Below, piece by piece: positions 35,620-47,476 of a DNA stretch of 64,000 nt; position 1 is the stretch's first letter; the number at the start of each line of letters is the position of its first letter. The DNA comes from Hyphodiscus hymeniophilus. Taxonomy: Eukaryota > Ascomycota > Leotiomycetes > Helotiales > Hyphodiscaceae. The stretch covers positions 806,001 to 870,000 of the forward strand of contig VNKQ01000014.1 in NCBI GenBank assembly GCA_016508695.1. Reading direction: 5' to 3'. The position numbers and the translations under genes are program-made. The notes below the pieces were generated by a model. It was given only the letters and a program-made list of their open reading frames with translations, was not told the DNA's origin and searched no databases.

Positions 35620-37927
35620 CGACGACAGAAGATCTTCCAAGTGTTCTATTTGAATCCTTGGGGTGGCCAGGCTTGAAAAGTTGACTTTGTTTTTTTCAGA
35701 GTTCAACTTCGTCAAAACTAATTGCAGTCAAATGTTGCATTTGCAGCTTACGAAGAAGCAGAACCCTGCCTTAGCAGACTCATATATTTGCGACGACGAT
35801 TTCCCCAGGATGGAATCGACAGCACAAGGTCGATCAACATAAAGGAATGAATAGCTTCAGCAAATACAGCAGAGCGTGCTCAGAGAGAACATCGCAGGGA
35901 CGAGGAAAAAGGATCCTTACAACCATCACCTCTTTTGCAAGGTTCAATGAAATGATCGTAGACGCACTGCGTCTGAAGGCAATGCTGTGTTCCCTGAAAT
36001 AAGAACGTTGGCGCTGGGAAATGGCAACCCCTTCTAGATCGCTCAAGCGACTCCAAAAGCATCATTTGCTTGTAGCTAACCAGATGCCAATTGAACCGCC
36101 AAGTTCTCAATTCTCCAGCCGAAACCTCGCCTTCTTAAATAACCCTTTCTGCTACGCCACAGTCACCCTTTAGCAATCCCTATATACCCATCACAATCTC
36201 GTCCTAATCCGCGACTTCACTGACAATACTCCCTCCGTCCTCGCTCAATCATGCTCGCAGCTTCAATGAGACACTAACCCCAACATATGGGAGGGATAGC
36301 GAGAGCTACCAAGGATGCGTCAATTGAGTGTGTATTTGTACAAGGGTGAATAGCCAGTTGAGCGGAAGAAGAAAAGAAGGAAATGGGGAAGAAGCCTCCA
36401 TCTCATAGTCAAGTATGAGCTTCATCACATCAGCTGGAAAAGGGGTGCTAGGTGTACTTGCCAACTTGACCTTGAACCAGAGCCTTTTTACATCTGAGTG
36501 TTTCTCGATGCCCTCATCTCTTTTGATTACTGACATAAGTCATAATTTCGAGGTTTCCCAGATTCTGAGCCTCCAGATATGGGTTTCGTATTCGAAGTAA
36601 CCATTACTGGAAGGGTTTGAATGATTGGCATCTTGAGTGACTGACTGAAGGAATGCGAGTGACGCAGGAGCCTGCCGTCTTCCCCAAAGCCTCGATTCCT
36701 CCATGCATCTTGCTGGGGTCATGAACTGAGCGTATTCTTGAAGTCGTTGAGCATATTATATCCTAATACTCCTGGCGCAAGTGCAGCTGCAACGAAGTCG
36801 TCTGTCAATCGCAACCCTGAACTGCCATTTGGTCCCTCTTCGTTGGCCCTATGCGACGTCACAGGCAGACAAGGTTGCTCCAGCGACCGCAACGCGTATG
36901 CACGCGCCGGCAGCCAATCCCAACCTGATTCCTTCAGCTCTGCCATTCTAGTGGGCGGACCGTCCCTTGTTGCACATGTGCCAGTGTGCCGTGTGACCCA
37001 AAGAGTGATGATTGGGATGGGTCGGGAAGCTGATGCGCCAGATGGTTCGAGGGTTCCTCATCCGCGAGCGACTTAGAGCAGACGCCGTTGGTGATTGTCC
37101 CACCGACTTGTGCAGCCGGTAGACATGCGATTCGCTGTCAGGGTGGAGTGAGACGAACACGTCGTGACCTCTCAACGTCTTGTGATAGAGCAGTCGAGTC
37201 GTATTGGACTGCTTTACCGGCCTCTTTGAGTCTTTGTTTTGAAGTCAGCGAATATCGTGTCATCAGTGGTGCAGGGCTGCGTGTGGGGGGGGGGGGCAGA
37301 GAGCAGGGAAATCCGCTGAACAGAACATCCGCTCCTCAAGACCCTTCATCATTCAATTTACAACAGCCGCTCTTCTCTGGAAGCGCCTCAACATCCTCCG
37401 CCGCAGACATGGTATGACCTGGTGAGATTAATTCGGGATTTCTTGAAACGTTGCCAGTAAGATCCTTGCGTACTCGAGGTTCTTGGGAGCTGCACGACGA
37501 TAAGGGCGGCGGGAAGATTGGGAAATTTGGGAAACTTGGAGCTTTAGCGAGGCAGGATTCTGGTGTAAACACCGCTGACGACCTCGTTTTTCCGACCTCA
37601 CGACACCTGCGAATCCGACTCAACCCTCAATTGCATCCTGGATTCGACAAATTGTATCATAGAGGAGTCTGGAGTTGTTTATCTTTTTACAAGTCTTTCA
37701 ATTCTGTTTCAGCGTTGCTTGCTCGTCAGGTACGTTTGTTGACATTGAGATTACTCAATGAGAAATTTTCTAAACACTCAGTCCAGTTCATCCACGACCT
37801 TATGACCCGTTCACGACTTTCCAAGATACCCTTGACTCCAAACAGATCTCGAATATAACCCTCGAACCCTTCCAACAATACTTCGGACTGGTGCACACCG
37901 ATAGTGCTGGTGTAACTCACCGCCAGG
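35620..37927. other. 2.3-kb region with no supported gene
   Basis: Several short frames on both strands (e.g. 35880-36110, 36306-36536, 36738-37076, 37451-37858) overlap each other in different phases and match nothing I recognise. A G-run sits near 37287-37297. The last few hundred bases should be the promoter of the coiled-coil membrane protein gene. Confidence 0.35.
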
Positions 37928-39991
37928 ATGAACAATGCACCTCCGCCTCCGCCTCCTCATGGAGAAGCACCTAAGTCCTCCGGTCTGCCTCCAGGCAAAT
38001 ACGATATCTTCATAATACCTCCGCACTCTTCCGGCTCGGGGTTCCTCTACCTCCCGTCGCTCAAACCCAATGTCAACAGTTTCGCGGCAGGCTTCGCTTC
38101 GGCACTCATAATGGTTGCGTTAGGATCAATGCTAGCCCCTGCTTTCCAAGTATGGTGGGCCACTGTTCGGTTCGCAGGAGGTATGGGTACGATTTTGCTC
38201 ATTCTGGCAGTCGGTGTTGGAGCGTGGGCGTTGGGAAGAACACAGACAGATGGAGGGCCCGGACCTGGCGGAGGACCTGATCCTGGAGCTGGTACAAATA
38301 CAGGTGCTGGTGCGCATGCAGGTAGTAACAGCTACACAAGTGGCCCAGCTCCAGGTAGCCATCAACCTGGTGCAAGTACAGGTGCCGGTGCGCATGCAGG
38401 TAGTAACAGCTACACAAATGGCCCAGCTCCAGGTAGCCATCAACCTGGTGCGCAGACCGGTCATCAGCCGGCACCAGGACCGACACCTGGAGCGGGACCT
38501 GCAGGAGGTGATCCCCCCAGATCGAGTTGGCAACGACCTGCGCCAGGTGCAACTGGTGCGAACACAACTAACAATACTCAACCAAATACAGGCGCCAATA
38601 CAACCCCAAGGCCAAACCCAAGCATGCCAAATAATGCAGCGAAAGGAGCTTGGGAGAAGGCTCGAGAGGAGACAAAGAGAAAAGAGGACGAAAGAAAAGC
38701 AAAGGAAGCAGAGAAGAAGAGAAAGGAGGACTTGGAAAAACGATTGAAGGAGATGCGAGAGAAAGATGCACGGGAAAGAGAAGCTAGAGAGAAGGTTGCT
38801 AAAGAAAAGATGGAGAGAGAAGCACGAGAAGCAAGACTAAAGGAACTGAAAGAGAAGCGAGAAAAGATGAAGGCCGAGGAGGACTCGCAGCCGAAGGGAA
38901 GTACTTATGCATTTTCTTCAGTTGGAGAGAAGACGAATCCTTGGCCTCGTGGGCAACCGGCACCACCGGCAGCTCGCTCACAGCCATCATCACCTACTAA
39001 GAAACCTCCTCCTCCTCCAACAGCAAAAACTTATCTAGGCACCGAAGAAGACGGTTACTCCTACCGCCCTTATGACAAACCCAAGAAACCGATGCACAAG
39101 AAGTCACACTCCTCACTGTACTCCGAATCCTCATATGCCGCATCACATTCTACCTCTCGAACAACACCACCACCCTCGAACCGCGGTCCATACAGCACCA
39201 AAGATCCGGACAAGATCGTCATCAAAGCTGTATATGCCTTCAACAACACCTTCCTCAAAACGCCCACCTCGCAACTCGTCTCAGGTGTGGGGTCAGTCAC
39301 CGATGGGCTGATTCTAAGGATCACAACAGAAGGTCTCTTCATTGATGATGATGTCCGTGGCGTCCCACAGCGAGAATGGGATGTCAAAGCATGGACAATG
39401 AAACTCGTAGAGGTATGGTGTCCATCTTTCCGCCAAGACCCTGCTGGCACTTCTGCGCGCGTTGCTTCTTCCCGTTCACCACAAAAGCATAACCCAGTCC
39501 GTCGCCTCTGGGGACTTGACAAGGAGAAAGCTCCCACATCTGAAGAGACTGACGCTCTGTTGGTTGAGATGGTGCAACTGTGCAAAAATAATTGTCGTTT
39601 AAATGCTTCTGCTACGAGTCCGTCCGTTGCAAGTTCGTCTGTGTATTCTGCGAGTTCTGTTGGCAGTTCTGATGCGCGCTCTGAAACCTCTTTTGCGTCG
39701 TCTTATGCTTCTTCTGCTGGCTCGCCGTCGCCTTCATATAAGAGGAGAACTGACAATCGTGGTGCGCACCAGACCGGAGAGTTGAAGAGTGCTAGACTGC
39801 ACATTTTGAGAGCTAGTATAAGGGATCAGGAGGGCAAAAAGTTCGTGTTCGTCATCACGGAGGAGGAGAGTTGGAAGATCTCGGTTGGTCTGCAGAGGCT
39901 GAGGAAGGGTTCTTTGGTCAGAGCATTTGGCGTCAGCGGGATGAGTGCAAACGATGCAAGAGGGACATTAGAGAGCCTGGGATGGGTTTGA
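37928..39991 (+). CDS. Membrane-anchored, low-complexity and coiled-coil fungal protein
   Basis: Single exon, 687 residues; function unknown. It begins with a proline run (MNNAPPPPPPHGEAPKSSGL) followed by a conserved-looking PPGKYDIFIIPP segment. Two hydrophobic helices follow at about 50-105 (FASALIMVALGSMLAPAF; GTILLILAVGVGAWAL). Then comes a Gly/Pro/Ala/Thr-rich region with two 26-residue tandem repeats. A charged K/E/R coiled coil at about 240-315 (KEDERKAKEAEKKRKEDLE) and a Pro/Ser-rich stretch are next. The C-terminal domain at about 415-687 is globular (KIVIKAVYAFNNTFLKTPTS, LHILRASIRDQEGKKFVFVI). I recognise the overall architecture as a conserved filamentous-fungal protein but cannot name a function. 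The start is the first ATG after a stop-rich stretch. Confidence 0.85.
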   Translation: MNNAPPPPPPHGEAPKSSGLPPGKYDIFIIPPHSSGSGFLYLPSLKPNVNSFAAGFASALIMVALGSMLAPAFQVWWATVRFAGGMGTILLILAVGVGAWALGRTQTDGGPGPGGGPDPGAGTNTGAGAHAGSNSYTSGPAPGSHQPGASTGAGAHAGSNSYTNGPAPGSHQPGAQTGHQPAPGPTPGAGPAGGDPPRSSWQRPAPGATGANTTNNTQPNTGANTTPRPNPSMPNNAAKGAWEKAREETKRKEDERKAKEAEKKRKEDLEKRLKEMREKDAREREAREKVAKEKMEREAREARLKELKEKREKMKAEEDSQPKGSTYAFSSVGEKTNPWPRGQPAPPAARSQPSSPTKKPPPPPTAKTYLGTEEDGYSYRPYDKPKKPMHKKSHSSLYSESSYAASHSTSRTTPPPSNRGPYSTKDPDKIVIKAVYAFNNTFLKTPTSQLVSGVGSVTDGLILRITTEGLFIDDDVRGVPQREWDVKAWTMKLVEVWCPSFRQDPAGTSARVASSRSPQKHNPVRRLWGLDKEKAPTSEETDALLVEMVQLCKNNCRLNASATSPSVASSSVYSASSVGSSDARSETSFASSYASSAGSPSPSYKRRTDNRGAHQTGELKSARLHILRASIRDQEGKKFVFVITEEESWKISVGLQRLRKGSLVRAFGVSGMSANDARGTLESLGWV
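38300..38455 (+). repeat. Two tandem copies of a 78-nt coding repeat
   Basis: Copies at 38300-38377 and 38378-38455 differ at only a few bases. They encode TGAGAHAGSNSYTSGPAPGS plus HQPGAS, then almost the same 26 residues. The unit is a multiple of three, so copy number can vary without breaking the frame. Confidence 0.95.
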
Positions 39992-40860
39992 GGGGAGAGG
40001 GAGGAAAGAGGACGATGAGCAGAGGTATCAAGGGAGAAATCAGATGGATGGGGGCTCTGAAATGGAATGTCGGACGTTGTCTTCGGGATGTTGTTGGAGG
40101 AATGTTGGAAGTATCTGGAATGTGCACAAAAGCGACTGAGTGAGCAAGCGGCATTTACACAGCGACGGAGTTTTTGTCAAGATGGAAAGGGTTGGGAAAG
40201 TAGATTCATGGTTCATCCCAAATCGTGCAAAATCCAAAATCCATATATCGTACATACCTCAATTCTCCATCACTACCTCTGTTGTATTGTAAGAAGAGTG
40301 ACTAATTCCACTTACCTCTACGACTCTTTGTTTGTCCTATTTTTACATACCACAAATTCACAATAACTAGGAATGTCAAAGACCAGCTAGCCTTTTTGTG
40401 TTACAACTCTGTGAGGACTTGCGTACTATTTATCCCTTGTTGCGGTCTGCACGGAATATTCACCTTAACTGAGTCATCCGATGAACGCACCACCCACAAC
40501 CACGCTTTTCAAATATATTCAGAGATGTTCCCTGTCACACAGCGCTATTACAATTTGGGTGAGTAGAAGTAGCGATCTCGTGGGGTTCTCTGCCGCTTCA
40601 CTGTAAGATAACAGACAGAAATAATCGCAAAAATATGAGCATTGGAGTTTCCGAGTTTCTATGCCAATTCGTACATCTCCCCAAGCTACAAAGGCTGTCC
40701 AGAACTAGGTTGTATACACCGAAATTAAAGAATCGGGTCCACCCGTATCATCTCCAGACGTCAAGCAGTAGCCTAGCGTCAAGATTTAGATACCAAGTAA
40801 TGTGCCCCTTCCAATGAGACCATGACCGGAACAGCGACGAAATATTTTGCGAGCCATGTC
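39992..40860. other. Convergent 3' intergenic region
   Basis: Lies between the 3' ends of the coiled-coil protein gene (+) and the small secreted protein gene (-). Nothing coding is supported. Confidence 0.45.
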
Positions 40861-41581
40861 TCAATTGGAAATTCCATCAATGATCGCGTGGACTGATTTC
40901 AGAGAGCCTGGCATTGAGCAACGGCCTAGCCCGGCTGCGTTCGAGCATGCCAGGGTGAAGTTGGTGGGTGCGGAGTAGTACTCAACAACATCGAAGGGTG
41001 GCGGATAGTTGCTTTGAAATATTAGATTCATCGAGACCGTGGGATATGAAATTACACGCAGAGGAAGAGTTTGAGGGCGACGGGAGACTTACACAGGATC
41101 CTGAAAGAGATGAGCGAACGCCAGCTGGAATTTCTCGGGACCAGAGTAAGAGACGATCTTCCATTGGAAGTACTCTGTGACGTTGGTCGGCTTGCAGAGG
41201 ACGTAGGAGTAAGGCGCGGTGGCAGTGACGTTTGTGGCATCCCAAGAGTCAGTGCATGTAGTCTCGGTGTTTGAATTTAGGTCCTTAATCCGAACTGGTT
41301 TTCAGGTGAGCTACATGTCACTTATTGAGGAGTCCGGTGGACTTACAAGTGATTGTGGTGTTGGCACTGTTGAGGGAGTTGCCGTAGGAACTGTTGGCCT
41401 GGTTCAAAACAGAACGGGTGTTGACATCAGACAATACGAAGTCCTGGATAGTCAAGCCCGCTTTCTGAGCTGTGTTGATTGACTTCGGGGTCGAGGAGAG
41501 GTGGATGCCAGGAGCTGCAATACTAGCCAAGGCTGCGACGGCAAAGCTCAGCACGATGCTGAGGAATTGAAGGAGACGCAT
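40861..41581 (-). CDS. Small secreted four-cysteine protein, candidate effector or surface protein
   Basis: Three exons, 41347-41581, 41093-41294 and 40861-41011, join to 195 residues; no single frame shows the whole gene. Introns are 41295-41346 (GTAAGT...AACCAG) and 41012-41092 (GTAAGT...CAAAG). Residues 1-19 are a signal peptide (MRLLQFLSIVLSFAVAALA). Cysteines lie at 92, 112, 168 and 177, enough for two disulfides. There are five N-glycosylation sequons (NSS, NTT, NVT twice, NFT). The second half has the alternating hydrophobic pattern of a beta-rich domain (EYFQWKIVSYSGPEKFQLAF, FDVVEYYSAPTNFTLACSNA). This faintly recalls AA1-like (Alt a 1-type) secreted proteins, but I cannot confirm it. 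Length and signal peptide fit a fungal small secreted protein. Confidence 0.85.
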
Positions 41582-44187
41582 GGCTGAAAGGTGCTCGTAG
41601 CGAGACTCGATGGTAAGCTTTGCTAGGAGGAAGAGAGTTTGCGAAGGAGTTGTTGCTTCGAGTGGAAAACAGATTGTTGATGGGCAACGCGGGGCGACGG
41701 GAAACGCGAAGCAATGTCAAGAATGATAAAGATTGTTCTGATTGTGCGGGAAATTAGCGAATGATTTGTTCCCTGGAATTTCTCATAAAGCGAATGTCGT
41801 CTGATAAGATTTGAAAGAGCAATACTCATAGGCAGGCTCTGCGTGTATCCGAGGATCACAACAGCAAGAAAAACTGGGCACCAGACCATCCCAACCACAA
41901 ACATTTGGACATGCCATTGCGAACCCAGTCGGTCGCCGCAATCACTTTGCAATCTCGACAGGCATGGTACTTGGAACAGAGACTAATGTTGCAAGAATGA
42001 GCAAATAGCCGCTCATGATGATTTCTAGGGGGTCAGGATCTAAGCTCCCTTGAGTAGCTAAAATGAGACCAACAGACTCCTGACGATCCTAGCCGCATCT
42101 CTCGGATATTGTGAAAGGTTTGGATAAAATCCTATACTGCCGATATTATTGGGCCTTGGCAGTCCTCTGAAGATCCTGGCTGAGTGGCCGCGAGATTTGA
42201 TTCTGGGTGATCAAGATTCGAGAGAGATGCTTGGCCAAGGCTATCCATCCATAGCTGTTCTCTCCCCACTCTGTTGCTTCCATGCAGCATGTGCCGTGGC
42301 TCCCCGACGGCATGGTATATACCAGGCGATCAACCACATGTTACGCAGCCGGACGTAGCAAGGCAGGTGAGGCTATGGCTCTGTCTGTTATCTGTATGTA
42401 TGCGCCGTCTCTCGGAACCCGGATCTCTTTGTACTTGTACCCCTTTCCTGCGAAAAAGTATTCGTCTGCATGCTTGACCAGTTGAAGGGGCACCGAGTGC
42501 AGGGGGTTCCGGCTTCTTAGTATCTTACATGACCTGACCTCATTTGAACACACATGCTCCTCTTGCTTCCTTCTGGTGCTTCGCTTGGTTCGTTCTCTGT
42601 ACGAGTTATCCTACCGGGCCGCGCTTACTTTGCGCCGCTCCGTGCTCCTCTATTCACATTCAGCGGTCCAGTCTATCCAAGGATCATAGCTTGCGAGAAG
42701 CTTTGTTCCTGCTTCTATGTAACCCTCTAACACTTGACCTCACGCCAGCGAAAGAGGGAAAGTGACTGTAACAAAGTATAGTAGGTTCTTCCAGCGAGTA
42801 ATATGCCCGCCGAGCGACTTTTGAGCAAATTGGCTCTAAACCCCGACCTGTGTTCTCTGTACAGGCCTATGCAATTGCTAGGGACATTTGCTCGCTGATT
42901 TAGGAAGTTTGCGATGCTCGAAATAGCCATGCTGTATGACAATGCTGCAGGTATGAGTGGCTTGAAGTGTTTAAACAATTGGAACGTCCCAACAACTCTT
43001 CGATATGGTCTGATTCTTCCCTCTCATATGAATTGGCGGTCAAGATCTGTAGATTTTGTGTGCCCTAGGCCGACATAAAGTAAAGAGAATCCTCCCGGCA
43101 ATATGCACACTTCTGGTCCCTCGTAGAAGTCAATATCCAAGCTTTGGACATTTACAAAGAGGCGCAGAGAGTTCGGTGATCTTTGAAGAGCAAATGATCT
43201 GCAACGGAAAGTGACGGGTGGATCTGGAAGAGCGTATTTTTAGAAGCTCATCAGTCAGCCTGCATCAAGAAGTGGTGATAAAGGCGGGGGTGATAGCATG
43301 ATAGGCTTTAGGAGATACGGGATGCTTCGGATAGCAGGGCTGGCAGCTCAGCTCAGGAGTCCTACTCGACTTTTCAAGCACATCTATCCGATCCACAAGC
43401 TTTCTGCAAGACATAGTATAGGGGTCCTCTTTGTGTCTGAGGTTATCTACAGATCTATTTTATGCATGATTCCCAAATCCTATGTGAAATATACAGGCGG
43501 ATAATCTGGAGTTTCTTTGTTTGCCACCAGCCAGGAACAGGACATGGGCAGCTTTAATGCTTACGATATTCACATGCAATACTTGAATACTTCTAAATTC
43601 CGTCATAACTCAGCCAGCTAGCTCTCTACACATGCTCAATCTTCCAGACCATAGATAACTCGAATTTGTGAATGCGGGGTTGAGTTGGGTGGAGTTTATC
43701 AATTAAGAGTCCTCCAAGCTGAACGTAGAAGACAAAGAATCAATATATCATTTCCCCCGTAGACCGGACGAAGAGGCAAAGAGAGCTGCTTGAAGTGTTG
43801 CATTGCAGCAGCTCCTTTCCCTTTTACCACACTCAATCTAGCCGCAGCAAATCCCACCAATTCGGGTGCTTGAATCGAGTGCATGTTCGATGGGGCTGAG
43901 TACGCCGTCTTCCCCTGCGCTCCCCTCCTCATCTCTTCTCGCATCCACGGTTTGAGACCCGATTGCTATTATTATCCCAGTTTCGAAGACATCGTTGAAG
44001 CCATCTGTATCATCTCACCCTTCGAGGCGCATTGTTTCCAAAGTTCAAGCGCCTTGGCTGTAATCCTGTGGCAGCTCGCAGCTTGCATCTCCAAAGCCCC
44101 ACCAAACAGCTGTGTAGGCTGTGACGGAACCTCCTTGTCAACAGTGCTCTATCGTGCGCTCCGGCCACGATATTGTTATTAAGACAA
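41582..44187. other. 2.6-kb divergent intergenic region
   Basis: Separates the 5' ends of the small secreted protein gene (-) and the large unknown gene (+), so it should contain both promoters. Short open frames (e.g. 41623-41952, 42149-42358, 43883-44182) overlap in several phases and match nothing. The sequence is of normal composition. Confidence 0.4.
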
Positions 44188-46816
44188 ATGCCCTTCGGAA
44201 TCCACAAACATAGCAATCGTTCAAAGCAGGCGCTGGTCGATTCTACTACTGCTGCTGCTCAGGGAGCCGCTTCGCAGAACGAGGCCTCTTCAGCCTCCCT
44301 GGTGTCTTCTCCCATTGCGGCGTCAGGCACAGTAGACGAAGCCAGGACAGACCAAATTCAATCCTTCAACCAACAACCTCGCACTGACCAACACGACTTC
44401 AACGAGAGCCCGACACCTGAGGTAGAGCAACGTACGTATCAAAGAGGGTCTGATCTTCCATCTCGCTCTCAGTCGACACGACATCCGAGTGCCTCTTATC
44501 CTCAATCCCCTGCCCAAGTTCTAAACTCATCCGCGGATGACCTCAGCATCGACGCTCGGAGACTGCAACCACCAGGGCGACAAAATCCTGCGCAATCTCA
44601 GTCGCCCGTCACGGAGCACAAGAAGAGCAAGAGTATCTTTGACCGCATGAGATCGAGTCGTGCGCCGGAGCAGAAACCGTCAGCAACTCCCACCCAAGCC
44701 TCGTACAATAATACAACCGGTCTTGCTCGCAGACTCTCAAAAAGGCAGGAGAATCCGCCATCCATTCGGACAGGTCAACAGCGAAATTCTCTGGATCAGC
44801 AACAGCGCCTTGATTGGCAGTCAGCGCAAGATATTAGGTCACATTTGCCCTCCCCGCAGGAAGGCCACGAGGACGACAGTGAACTCGATCCATATCTGAT
44901 CCGTGAATCCGACGATTCGAATCCCCAAGACACCGTACAAGGCCTCGGCCTGCAGCAGACAATCAGACCTGTACAAGACGATTCAGAGCCGCTACAAGTC
45001 TACGAGCCAAACGAGGACGAGCGATATTACTCCCCCAGAGTCAACACAACACAACCAGTCCAATCCATTACCAACAATCGGAAGCGTTGCAACAAAGTCA
45101 CCCACCGCAATCACAGAACTATCATCAGCAGCTGTTGGATACGCGGCCGAATCCTGTGCTTGTAGACAATCAATTCCGACAACAAAACGCCGAAACCGTT
45201 TCACAGTTATCTTACGAGTCGGCAGTCGAACAAAGAGAAGAACAGCGCCCAAACTCGGTCCAATCGAACGGACCGTCCCCAACAAGCGCATACCCCCAGC
45301 AGCGCGAAGGATATCCTGCTCGAACTACGTCAATTCAACCTCAAGGCCCACGACCGCCGTCACAGCAAGCTGCGATGGCTCCACCTACCGGAGCATCACA
45401 GCAAAGTCGTAGGTCTGCAGACCCCAAGCAAACATTACAAAATGCTCAAGGACAGGGAGAATCTCGAGATGGACCTCCGCCTAGTTACTCACAACAGTTT
45501 CCTCGTGGTCAGCCGCCAACACCTGGAGCCAGTCCTCTACCCCCACCTGTTGGACAACAAGGACCGAATTATAGAGGGGGTCCACCACAAAGAGATCAAT
45601 ATGGAGCAACTGGAGGCGGGGAGCAAGGCCGGAGTACTCCACCACCAGCTCCAGGAGAGCGGGATGTCAATGATGCTTATAAGGAACTATGTAGGCTGCG
45701 ATGTCAGGAGGCCCAGTCTCATGCTAATTTCTGCCAGTGCAAAAATACAAAAAGGTGAAAGGTCTCTATTTCGACAAGACCTCCCAAGTCGAGCAGCTTC
45801 AAAATACTCTTGCGAATCAGCGATTGTCACAATCTCGGACCTCCCTGGATGACAGCGAATATATGACAAGATTCCAACGTTTAGATGGAGCAACTACCAA
45901 TCTTGCTTTTAATATTCGAAAAGACTGGCGATTAGTTCCTTCATGGCTCTCACAATATGTTAATCAAGATGCGTTGAAGATAGGGAAGCAGGAAATGACA
46001 GGTGTGGGCCGAGCCTGCATCACGCGTTTTCTTGTGGACGAAATATTCAGCAAGACTTTCCATCCGGGTCTTGAGACGGAGCTGAGCATGAGTCTAAAAG
46101 GCATCGAGCAGAACATACGGCGATTCTCCCCGGCGCTGAACAACCAAGAGGAATCAGATGCGCTAACTGCGAAGGTTGTCCAGTGGAGATTAGCTACACT
46201 AGAAGGACTCAGAGATGTATTGAGCGCGCCCGAAAGCGAAGAGCACAAGAAGCAATTTGCACGACTCGCTACAACGAACCTGACCGCGAATCTTCTGAAC
46301 TACCTAGCAGAACCTGCACCTCCTGGAATTGAAGATAGTGCACATATGATTGTGGAGCTAGCGGTTAGTATTGCGAGCAATTTACCGCTAGAAAGCAGAG
46401 ACATATCGATTGTATACCCGATGCCTGGTGACCTCTTACAACCCTTTATAATGAAAGTTGAGGCTGGGATTCCGCCATTGGAAAATCCTGGCGCGGAAAC
46501 GTCCAGCGAGGTGGATGCGAGCAGTACGGCTAGTGGGGATAAGGACGAGACCGCTTCGAAGGAGGCAGAGAAAGCAGAAGCCAAGGCTGCGCGGAAGGAG
46601 AAGACCAAGAGTGGCATGCTCCAAGCAATGATGGGAGGCAGCTCTACTAGCACGGCAGCCAAGAAGGCCCCGGTAGCAGAGACATCGAGCGATGGGAAGA
46701 GCAAAGCAAGCACAGATGATGGAGCACAAAAGGTTCGCTTTGCGGGTTTTGTGGGAGTAGAGGTTAGAGGACGCCAGATGTTATCTAAGGCGCCCGTTTG
46801 GGCAATTGGATCTTAG
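44188..46816 (+). CDS. Large conserved fungal protein with disordered N-terminus; function unknown
   Basis: The first ATG is at 44188 (MPFGIHKHSNRSKQALVDST). About 500 residues rich in Gln, Ser, Pro and Arg follow. Then comes a folded part: a coiled coil (DAYKELLQKYKKVKGLYFDK) and a helical domain (ATTNLAFNIRKDWRLVPSWL, GKQEMTGVGRACITRFLVDE). A Glu/Ala/Lys-rich tail ends VRFAGFVGVEVRGRQMLSKA. A clear intron is 45691-45737 (GTAGGC...TGCCAG). Earlier, the register changes between about 44990 and 45060. A 41-nt GT-AG intron at 44998-45038 would repair it, giving 846 residues (exons 44188-44997, 45039-45690, 45738-46816). However, the donor GTCTAC is poor and the skipped codons look coding, so a one- or two-base frameshift is an equal alternative. 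Function unknown. Confidence 0.75.
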
Positions 46817-47476
46817 ACGGCTCGCATGTAGGTATTGCATAGGATCACGGAAAATCTGGGTCATGGAAGACGAATATGTCTATGAGGTTACGATTCATGA
46901 GATACGCTGGTATCTAATACACATATTTGATCCAAACCAATAATGTCTCTCTTTTATAGCTCCCTTGGTGTCACGTATTGGAAGATAGACTATGAAGAGA
47001 ATCTGCCGAAGTATGACTATAAAAGCCGCCCTCTATCTCCAGATGTGCAGGAGACACCTTGGCAACCATATACGTGGGAAGTATTAGCCCAAAATGACAA
47101 TTTTATGTCTCAGCATTGATACAGGTGTATCCAGTGTATCGAGTGACCAGGTCCTAACGTCTTGATATCACATCAAATGAAAACACCCATTAGGCTTGGA
47201 TTAATATGATTCAACATTGATGTCGACAAACAGATCATCAACGAGTAGGCTGAAGTATAGCACGAGCAAATAGTTGAAAAATATTTTCAAAACTGGTTCG
47301 CATTCAGCAAATAACGGTGTTGCCCAAGGGGAGCCGAGGCGCTTGTCCCCTAAGACATGCAGTGCAAGGGCTCACAGGCCACCTTATTTCAACCTCCACT
47401 TTCATGGACTTCTATCAAGACCCTCAATTCAATCCTCTCCGAAACGCCACCAAGTGAGATTCATTCAGTTGCCAGC
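46817..47476. other. Intergenic region before the Xaa-Pro aminopeptidase gene
   Basis: About 660 nt between tandem plus-strand genes. An ATG at 47357 is in frame with the chosen start of the next gene (47477) with no stop between, so the last 120 nt may encode an N-terminal extension. Confidence 0.45.

Noticed and set aside
38132..38581. Minus-strand frames rich in Cys, Thr and Arg over the 78-nt repeat
   Set aside because: Repetition of the coding strand produces an open but meaningless antisense frame.
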